Shown: positions 56,111-64,000 of the stretch, piece by piece
Layout: each line of letters begins with the position of its first letter
Position numbering within the stretch: the first letter of the stretch is position 1
Program-made: the position numbers and the translations under genes
The notes under the pieces: generated by a model
What the model was told of the DNA's origin: nothing
The model's database searches: none
Seen by the model: only the letters and a program-made list of their open reading frames with translations
Assembly (NCBI GenBank): GCA_012656075.1
Contig: JAAKBF010000028.1
Span: 372,001 to 436,000 of the forward strand
Source: Phytophthora hibernalis
Lineage: Eukaryota; Oomycota; Peronosporomycetes; Peronosporales; Peronosporaceae
Direction: 5' to 3'
Length of the DNA stretch: 64,000 nucleotides

Positions 56111-56855
56111 TGCAGTGACTCTACCGTAACAGAGTCGAAGGTTGCACTGCTCGAGCGATAAATGGAGGTCAGACAAGCATACACGTCGACATAAAAGGCA
56201 ATGGCAGATCTTGGCGTCTTGGGGCCGACTCCACATCAGGAGTACGGCAGCACGACCCAGCCAAGCAATACCGGCCGCATCATCCTGCCCGTTTCTGGAT
56301 AATTCGTTTACGTGGTTGCTGACTGCAGCCATATAAACTACAGTCGCGGCCCGTGTACTGTACATACCAGCAGGACTGTGCGACAAGTATTAATAAGAGT
56401 TGACCCTCTCCTTCACCTCAATGAGCGTCACATCCTTAGCGGTATCTACAAAGGATGATAATAGCTCGTACTCCAATGGAAGACTGCTCAGTAGCACCAC
56501 AAGCTGCCGTGCCTCGTCGGTCTGCAACGCGCGCCATGCACGTTTGGGTCACACTGCGTGACTTCTACAACCGTACCGTGTTGCTATGACATGACGTCTG
56601 CATGAGTTCAAAATGGAGAACGGTTCTACAATAGCGAAGCATCCGGACCAGGACCCCGCAAATGGGTATGGACTATTGATGGAGCGTCCAAATCTTGGTT
56701 CCATCCATTATGGGTCCATAGTACATCATGTAAGCCCCCATGTAGTATATCGATGTCTTTACTGGTGCTCACTAACTGTCTACCCAATTGCATTTTGTTC
56801 GTATAGCGGCGGCTGGCGCTTTCGTTTTCTGGTTTCGCTTCTGGCCATCATCACG
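56111..56855. other. Stretch without supported features
   Basis: Only short frames without domain character; nothing recognisable on either strand. Confidence 0.5.
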
Positions 56856-56859
56856 CGTG

Positions 56860-58440
56860 CAACGATGACTTCATCCTACAACGAGCCGTTGAAGCGCAGA
56901 AACAGCACAAGCTCCAAGTTCGCTGACAGCATACCTTGTCGATGATCGCTGTAAACAGCGCCCAGCTCGAGAAGACAGTCGTTCTACGTCGTCTGACGTG
57001 GTTAGGATCCACGCTAAGTCCATGTATTTGGACTCGCATACTGCTGGCATCTCTTTGAGAGCAGTTTTCGCGAAGCTCATCTTCTTCTTCCAATGGTTGT
57101 TGATCACCAGGGAGCTGATAACTGGGCGTTCGAAGTTTGCTAAAGCTCGCTTCTCTGCTGGCGTAAGGTTAGCTTCTTGTCCGCATTGAACCTTGACGAT
57201 CCCGTTTTCAAACGCTGCAGAAGTCACTACATTTGTCGTGGTAGACAGGTGCTTAGAGCAAGTACCTTCGTCTTCGAATGTCTCCAATAGCTTGTCAAAC
57301 AGTACGCGTACGTCGCTTAGTCAATACACCATTAGAATGCTGCAGTTCCATGTTGACGGATTGAAACTTCCCCAGTTCTTCCACCAAGGACTTGATGCTC
57401 ATTTTCTCGCGAGGCGTTGGCAGCAGTGCGGTTAAATCAGCGTTCATGTCGTAGAGATGATCGGCAAGCTTGATATACCTGTTGATCATGAGATACGAAC
57501 TTGACCAACGTGTCGCGTTCTTTATCACTGGCATGGAGCATTCCATCTTCCGCAGCACGGCCTTCTGCTTCGAAGTACGTAAGTGGCGCGTTAAAGCTGC
57601 CACTTTCCCCACTTCCTTCTTATACAGAGCCAGGTGAGCCGGCACCGCGAGGTTTAGCCTGACTGAAGCATCGGATCAGCGGCCGATCAAGCTTGCGACT
57701 GATACTTCCGTTGACGCTGACATTATCCCCAACTAAAAAGCATAGCTGGCTTTTGTCGAGCTCGTAGGTGTCAAGTGCTTTGTCAAAACTCTCGATGATG
57801 GCATCAGCATCGAACATCTCCTTCGCCACATCGAAGTGTTTCGGGTCGATAGGTTGAAAGCTCAGTAAGAACCGTCGGCGTGTCGATGGTGGGCTCTCAT
57901 CGTCCGTTGATGCTGCGAGCTGCGTGCAGCTGCTGAAGCTGGTAACGGAAGGATAGCTAGCACTGCTATGAAGTGGTAGCCATTGGGAGACCAAGCGTCG
58001 AACGCTAATCCAATCTTCTGCCCCTTCAGCTTCGCGATGATAGAGTCACGCATGTCAACTGACAGGTGTTCCATGTTCAGCATCAGTGTCTTTGTTGAGA
58101 TGTCGTAAAGCTTGGTGTTCTTGCGTACGAGGGCGTGCTCGCAGAAGCTCAACTCACGGTTCTCAATCACTGTCCACTCAATCCAATCATGAATTTACCG
58201 CTCTGCAGCATCCACTTTGACGAACACACAGGTACTAACTCCTTCACGCTGAAGCTGACAGACGGACTCGTCGGTTGTATCCCGTTCATGTTTGCGGAGA
58301 AGATGATCGACGAGGTTGGTGTAACCTTTCTTTAGCGGCTGGGTGGACGTGCCTGAGCACAACTTGCACTTCCAGCTTGAGGGTGTCTGCTATTCAAATA
58401 GCGCATGAATGGCGTCTTTGTTCGACGCACAAAACGACAT
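56860..58440 (-). pseudogene. hAT-family transposase with BED zinc finger
   Basis: From the ATG at 58440 (MSFCASNKDAIHALFE, then TAG): BED finger SWKCKLCSGTSTQPLKKG...VDHLLRKHER (C-x2-C...H-x4-H, about 58385-58290). Then the hAT core: KIGLAFDAWSPNGYHFIAVL (58020), FDVAKEMFDADAIIESFDKAL, LCFLVGDNVSVNGSI (57740), NATRWSSSYLMINRYIKL (57520) and the C-terminal part PAEKRALANFERPVISSLV (57150) to about 56860. hAT transposases cut and paste with 8-bp target duplications. Frame changes near 58190, 57960, 57650, 57300 and 56990 inactivate it. Confidence 0.8.
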
Positions 58441-58592
58441 GGACACGCTGGTGTGGTAGGCTTTTGTGGGGCTCAATTCCTGCTGAGTGAAAACTCGAAT
58501 GATCCAAGCTGCGGCAAGACACCGCTCCAAGACGATTTGAATGTATGGCTGTGAGGGATTATGAGGTTGCTACAGACTTGGTACTATGGGGT

Positions 58593-58922
58593 CTATCCAT
58601 TTTGGCGGCGTTTATCCATTATGGCAATACCATTTGTTTTTGCGGACCCCTGATCCGTACGCTTTCGACGAACTGGCCGTCGGACTGCAGACGCTGGGAG
58701 AGCCTGTTTATATTTTGGTCTGGTGCATAGCTCCACGCCTTGAGCGATGACCCCGAGCGTCTTTGCGTCACTAACGAGCCACGCTTCAGTGGCCTCGTTC
58801 TCGGGCTTAATGGCATTCACATACGCGAGTAGTCTCTTGCGGGCCAGAGTCATTCGCATGTTATACTCCCAGTGAAAGTAGTTCCCAATCCTAAGGAGGA
58901 CTTCGGTGCGCTTGGTTGCCAT
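58593..58922 (-). pseudogene. Copia gag N-terminal fragment
   Basis: MATKRTEVLLRIGNYFHWEY, then MRMTLARKRLLAYVNAIKP, AWLVSDAKTLGVIAQGVEL. The same pattern as the gag of Copia element 2 (GRYFHWEFNIRMKRSPKVL). After about 70 residues the match is lost. Confidence 0.65.
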
Positions 58923-59320
58923 GTCTTGAGCGTTCAGGTGGAGCGTTCAATCAGGGTAGTCGTTACGGCCGTTAACCTGTTATGTGATGTGTTGCTTGGA
59001 AGGCAAATGCGGAAGTGATTTGATTAGTTTCTACATATCTTTCCTTCTTTCTGCCTTGGCCTCGATCTCAATCAGCCACATGCATTGACCAATGACATTG
59101 CAGTAACCGTTCCCCACGGACCCAATGTAATTTGCGAACTGTGCCTCAGCGGGGCACATATGCTCAACAATTCTGGTAAGCTTACTCTTTTTTGAAACAA
59201 TATAGATATTCGTGACCGATATAGTAGAGTACTATACTATAAGACACTCGTTACGTAGACCAACTATATGGACATAAAACCAACTATCCTGCAACTTAAG
59301 CACCTCTTACAGCAACTGTA

Positions 59321-59500
59321 CCCCGACCCCTAAACCTCCCTCGGGGAGGTTTCTCGGGGAGTGGCGTGGCAAATGTCGAGGTATAGCACACCGTGCGAAT
59401 ACTACGCTTCGCACGTCGATGCTAAACCTCTCTGGCCAATCCCGACGTTTGACCCTAGTCTTGCAGCGCTGCGCTTGATCTCGCCGGCCGAAGCCGGCGA
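59321..59500. other. Three consecutive stem-loops, possible structured RNA
   Basis: CCCCGA...AAACCTCC(ctcgg)GGAGGTTT.TCGGGG (59321-59359), CGTGCGAA...TTCGCACG (59392-59415) and TCGCCGGC(cgaa)GCCGGCGA (59481-59500, perfect 8-bp stem with a CGAA loop). It could be a non-coding RNA or a SINE; no RNA family recognised. Confidence 0.4.
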
Positions 59501-59605
59501 CTTTGGTTGCTTTTCAGGTACTACCGGTAGGTCTACGTAAGCACTTTCATACTATAATACCCGAAAAGATTACCTGACCTGCGCGTCAATCCCCTAATAT
59601 TTAAA

Positions 59606-59659
59606 AATCCTCGATGATATTTTAATATTATGGTACTCTTTTCTTTTGAAAGAATATAG
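59606..59659. repeat. Dispersed AT-rich repeat, copy 2
   Basis: Matches 4169-4224 (AATCCTCGATGATATTTNAATATTATGG...GAAAGAATATAG) with minor differences. Confidence 0.75.
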
Positions 59660-60204
59660 ATATTATCGTACAGTACTACCAAAATATTTCAGCAAGACCG
59701 ACAACAGGATAATGAGCTTGACACCAAGTTTATTGAGTGGCTCAACGCAAGAATTGAGAGTAGCGATGCCGCCAAACAGTTGGTATCTGTTGGAAAGACG
59801 AAAGAGGAAGCTGATGATATTGCAGCACGATTCCGCGATTTGAAAGCTATGAAGGTTTACTCATATGCAAAGTCTTCCAGGACCGAACCGGTAACCTCGA
59901 CATATACACGTCTGCCAGCTCAAACTACATTGTACTACTACATGTATTTAATACATGTATTAATATATACTACGTAATAACCTTCTTACAGCTCGACTCT
60001 TGTTCAATTGACTGTTAGCGTCAGTGATGATTGGAGTCTCACGAAAATTGAGGTGTGGGGGTTGTAGCAGAATTTGATTTTGTTGTTCGGGGTCTGCACA
60101 ACAGCACAGCTTTTGTCGTGAGTGTTTGTTTTGCAACAGTAGTGTGCATTGTAATAATAAGCTTAACATGAATTTACGCAAGCCTATGAGACTACAGTCC
60201 CCTT

Positions 60205-61403
60205 CTACCGCAGCCTCAAGAGACTTAAACCGAAGACGAAGAACGACCACATATCCAGACAAGTTTGACGCAACCAGTCCGCGAACTCGAAGTGTCCGTT
60301 TGCAACTGCATTTACCACTGCCGCATGAGTAAATCCCCTGTGCGATGACTGTGTAGCCATTGAACAATCTGTAAATGCCCCGCACTCGCCGCATTGTCCA
60401 TTGTCCATTGTCTGGCTACTTCAGCCTACGTCCGTATAGCCACTTCACCACATCGAAAATCCATTCTTCGCTGCCGAATCCATCGCAAACTGTGTGCATC
60501 CTTCGCGCCTGCTAACGTCCAGCCATTTCACAGTCTCCAGATGTCCATTAGCTGCTGCCAGGTCCATCGCGTCGGTAGTGCAGCCCTCCGCGCGGTTTTT
60601 ATGCAGAAATTGCACAATTTCAAGATGGCCGTTGCCTGCGGCGCGGTTCATCGCTTGCTTTGTGCACCATGCGTGCTGCTCATGTAGCCACCGGATCATC
60701 TCTAAATGACCATTTGCAGCTGCGTTATCCATGCGAAGATTCTTGGCCGCCACGTCCTCTGGAAAAGTCTTGATCATCCAATTGACTGCATCCACGAAAC
60801 CGTGATCCACCGCTCGCATCAGTCCTTCGTACGTCAAGTGGTCACCCCGTTCAGCATGCAGCCACTGCATCATCTCGAGATTTCCATGTCTCGCTGCCTC
60901 GTCAATCAGGAACACGTCGTCAGGCGGTGGTGCCGTGCATTCATTCAAGAACTTGGCCACTTCCAAGCGGTTAAAGGCCACTGCGTTATACATCTCGTCG
61001 CCACCCCAATACACGTGGTCATGGTGCACAAAAGCCATCGCAGCACCGACAGGTGGCCGTTCCTGGCAGCGTCTGCCACTGCACTCGAAGGCACTTGACC
61101 GTTGGGGAATCGCTGAACCAGCCACTGCACCACCTCCAGGAACCCAAAAGTCATGGCTTTGGACACACTTACTTTAAATTCCTGCTGCATTTTCTCCCTG
61201 TTGTCTTCATTGCCATCGACGGAGGCGTCGAGTTGGGCTGCGACCCGATCGAGAAGTCGCACGGATCCGAATTGGACGGCGTTCAGGATGGTCCAATTGG
61301 GTGATGGGTCCAAATACGCATTTAAGCTGAGCACGACGTGGCTTAATGCTGCAATGGACGGACATGAGCGACATACGACGGATACGCTGGTCAAGGTGAA
61401 CAT
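60205..61403 (-). CDS. Ankyrin-repeat protein
   Basis: The minus strand reads an N-terminal helical part (WTILNAVQFGSVRLLDRVAA), then at least seven ankyrin repeats: FGFLEVVQWLVQRFPNG, ARNGHLSVLRWL, AFNRLEVAKFLNECTAP, ARHGNLEMMQWLHAERGD, AANGHLEMIRWLHEQ, AAGNGHLEIVQFLHKNRAEG, AANGHLETVKWLDVSRREG, then AASAGHLQIVQWLHSHRTG in a further frame. These are protein-interaction repeats; the partner is unknown. The break at AAAA 61030-61033 is a single lost homopolymer base. Breaks near 60477 and 60320 also occur. The start is uncertain: another frame reaches 61536. Confidence 0.75.
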
Positions 61404-61536
61404 TGCTCTCGAGGATTGCGATTGACTGCTGATAATGGAGACTGAGGCACGCTCTCTCAGCGGTGATTGGCTCGAACCAGGCTTCGAACTTATACCGGTA
61501 ACTGGATAAAATGGCTACACTTAAAGCGATCTTCAA

Positions 61537-62249
61537 GAGTTGTTCTGGTCTGCAGAATGATCAACAGGTTCTCACTACCACGTGGTATTGCCCGTATTTA
61601 TACATTGAGCAAATGCTGATTGGCGGTGTCTTTAGGCCATTTTCGGTCGAATATTTGAGATGACTAAGCATTTGGAACGCTCGACATGCAGTGCTCGCCA
61701 TAAGGATAGCACACCCCATCAATCCAGGATTATTTTGGCCAATCGTGCGAGTTGTAAGCACAAAGGCTGACCAATTATAGCGCTTTTCAGTGGATACAGT
61801 CTGTAATTTTTGGTCGCGATCGGAGCAATATTGAAAGACTTTTAATACAAGGGTAAGGATAGCACCGTGGAAATGTAGGAGCTGTAGCAGGTCGCCTCAA
61901 CGGTCGGTGAAAGGTTTGAGGGTTTAAACTGAATACGATCCGGATATTCCGTGTTCTTTGCTAAGCAAAGTTTGCTCCATCAAGGTCGATTTTCTTAACC
62001 CTGGGCCAGTGGCTGAAATGTGCAGTGGCAAATTCCTGTACTATACGTGTACATGTAACAGAGACCCAAGCAGTTTTATTCTAGTTTCGATGCGGGCAGC
62101 AACCTTGCTGCATGAATAAACTCGACTCCGCGACACCAGCATAATTTCATAAATCCCTATCCCTATCCTATTTTACATTTACGTCTGGCACACCAATATA
62201 TTCTGTATACCTCCGCCAGCCATTTATTATCCATCTTTCCGCCCTCACC
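61537..62249. promoter_or_regulatory. Upstream region of the lysyl-tRNA synthetase gene
   Basis: Short frames only. Just before the ATG, GCCATTTATTATCCATCTTTC (about 62218-62238) resembles the oomycete core promoter made of an initiator (YCAYTYY) followed by a CAWTTTNYY flanking box. This is a visual match, not a scored one. Confidence 0.35.
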
Positions 62250-64000
62250 ATGAGCAGCACAGACGTGACACCCGCCACGGCGGAGGCCCCGCGGCAATCA
62301 GCAAGAACGAGCTCAAGCGCCGACTCAAGGCGGAGAAGGCGGCCAAGGCCAAGGCTGAAAAGGCCGCCAAGAAGGCTGCAGAGGCCGCCGCGCAGCCCAA
62401 GAAAAAGGCCACCGCCTCCGCTTCCCCTGACGACGAGGAACTGGACCCCACCGCCTACTTCGCCAACCGTGAGAAGATGCTCGTGGAGCTGGAGAAGCAG
62501 GGCGTCAACCCCTACCCGCACAAGTTCGAGGTGACCACTTCCGGAGTTCCACGACAAGTTCCGCGACTGCGAGGCCGGCAGCCACTCGACGGACGTGGTG
62601 GTGACTGTGGCTGGCCGTCTGCACAGCAAACGCGCGTCCGGCGCCAAGTTGGTCTTCTACGACCTGCGCGCGGACGGCAAGCTGCAGATCATGTCGGACG
62701 TGGGCACGTACGAGAGCTCCGAGACCTTCACCCAGATCCACAGCATCCTGCGTCGTGGAGACATCGTGGGCGTCAAGGGCCACCCCGGCAAGTCCAAGAA
62801 GGGCGAGCTGTCCATCTTCCCTCAACAGCTGGTGCTGCTGTCTCCTTGCATGCACATGCTGCCCAAGAGCCACGCGGGTCTGACGCTGCAGCAGGACACG
62901 CGCTACCGTCAACGCTACTTGGATCTCATCATGAACGACGACACGCGCGGCGTGTTCCAGACGCGAGCCAAGATCATCAACTTCATCCGCAGGTTCTTGG
63001 ACGATCAGCACTTTCTGGAGGTCGAGACCCTATGATGAACATGATTGTGGGAGGAGCCACGGCCAAACCTTTTGTGACGTACCACAACGACCTGCACATG
63101 AACTTGTTCATGCGCGTGGCGCCCGAGTTGTACCTGAAGCAGCTGGTGATTGGCGGCCTGGACCGCGTCTACGAGATCGGACGTCAGTTCCGTAATGAAG
63201 GAATTGACCTGACGCACAACCCCGAGTTCACGAGCTGCGAGTTCTACATGGCGTACGCCGACTACAACGACCTCATGAGTCTCACAGAGAAGCTCTTCTC
63301 TGAGATGGTCAAGGAGATCACGGGCAGCTACTCCATCACCATCCAGAAGGAGGTCGGCGAGGAGCCCGTGACCATCGACTTCACGCCCCCGTTCAAGCGT
63401 GTGAGCATGGTCTCGGCGGTGGAGGAGGCCACGGGCGTCACGATCCCGATCGACGACCCGGACAAGTGCCTGCGTGCTGGGCAGCTCGTGACCAAGTACG
63501 AGCTAGAGTGCGCTGCCCCGCGTTCGATCGCCCGTCTGCTTGACAAGCTCGTCGGTCATTTCATTGAGGACAACAAGGCCAACTGGACCAAGCCGTTCTT
63601 CATCATGGACCAGCCGTGTACAACTCACCACTGGCCAAGTACCACCGCTCGAAGGCGGGCCTCACGGAACGTTTCGAGCTCTTCCTGGCTGGCGCAGAGA
63701 TTTGCAATGCCTACACGGAGCTGAACAACCCCAAGGTGCAGCGCGAACGTTTCATCGAGCAGATGGAGCAGGCTGCCGCCGGTGATGACGAGGCCCAGCC
63801 GCACGACGAGTCCTTCTGCACGGCTATGGAGTACGGCCTTCCGCCCACCGCTGGCTGGGGCTGCGGCGTCGACCGCATGACCATGTTCCTTTCCAACCGC
63901 TTCAACATCAAGGAGGTGCTGCTTTTCCCAGCCATGAAGCCGGATGAGCAGGCCGCCCCGGCCGCTTCGGCTAGTGGATCAACCGCGCTGATCTCCACCA
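62250..64000 (+). CDS. KRS1: Lysyl-tRNA synthetase, class II (runs off the window)
   Basis: Attaches lysine to tRNA(Lys). MSSTDVTPATAEAP begins at the ATG 62250, followed by a Lys/Ala-rich eukaryotic extension (62310-62420) and the OB-fold anticodon-binding domain (TVAGRLHSKRASGAKLVFYD, GDIVGVKGHPGKSKKGEL; 62600-62830). The catalytic core follows with TRAKIINFIRRFL, motif 2 RQFRNEGIDLTHNPEFTSCE (63182) and motif 3 GWGCGVDRMTMFLSNRFN (63854). The stop is beyond the window. The frame is broken at CCCC 62287-62290, CCC 63028-63030 and CC 63614-63615, each cured by one more C, plus a shift near 62538 that is not in a homopolymer. I read it as a functional housekeeping gene with sequencing errors. 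Confidence 0.93.

Larger units (their letters stand above)
58923..60200. other. Intergenic region with three strong stem-loops
   Basis: No gene. It contains the stem-loop cluster 59321-59500 and the second copy of the dispersed AT-rich repeat (59606-59659). A small plus frame at 59646-59977 has no recognisable domain. Confidence 0.5.

Noticed and set aside
61440..61500. GGTTCGAGCC on the minus strand, a possible tRNA B box
   Set aside because: No acceptor stem or A box at the right distance, and it lies within a frame near the ankyrin gene start.

Overview
The window looks like a piece of an oomycete genome, most probably Phytophthora or a close downy-mildew relative. Four things point there: a decayed tandem LWY-repeat effector with an RxLR-like leader; a HIS7-type imidazole glycerol phosphate synthase and an ABCG transporter with introns of about 70 bp; ankyrin proteins of the 'EGCT..AM..AA..GHLE.V.WL' type; and a dense mixture of transposon families typical of these genomes (tyrosine-recombinase retroelements, Copia, chromodomain Gypsy, LINE, MULE with Ulp1 protease, hAT, Harbinger). 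There are no rRNA or tRNA genes and no CRISPR arrays. Layout: 0-2.9 kb holds a broken effector. 4.7-14.1 kb (minus) is a tyrosine-recombinase (DIRS/Ngaro-like) retroelement split by a 5'-truncated LINE with a 14-bp target duplication. 14.2-19.6 kb holds two Copia fragments. 23.0-31.2 kb is a complete chromodomain Gypsy element with 175-bp LTRs and a 5-bp target duplication, itself invaded by an Ulp1-carrying MULE remnant with a 10-bp target duplication.

31.4-36.3 kb is a small island of ordinary host genes on the minus strand: a bifunctional HisH-HisF enzyme and an ABCG half-transporter with an N-terminal EGF-like ectodomain. 37.2-41.3 kb is a second MULE whose transposase is followed in frame, after one TAG codon, by an Ulp1-like protease. 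41.6-43.0 kb carries three MITE or foldback elements. 44.4-46.4 kb is a secreted neutral ceramidase.

46.9-59 kb is a graveyard: a possible PiggyBac end, a minisatellite, an unknown protein, a Gypsy fragment, a Harbinger transposase, a catalytically dead Ulp1 relic, an ankyrin relic, a hAT transposase and a Copia gag piece. 60.2-61.4 kb is an ankyrin-repeat protein (minus), and 62.25 kb to the window end is cytosolic-type lysyl-tRNA synthetase (plus). There is no operon logic; host genes sit as islands between nested repeats.

A caution applies to every gene here. Nearly all reading-frame breaks in the conserved genes (HIS7, ABCG, ceramidase, LysRS, ankyrin) are the loss of one base in a homopolymer run. 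This looks like systematic sequencing or assembly undercalling, so most 'broken' host genes are probably intact in the organism, and the decay of effectors and transposons is partly exaggerated.
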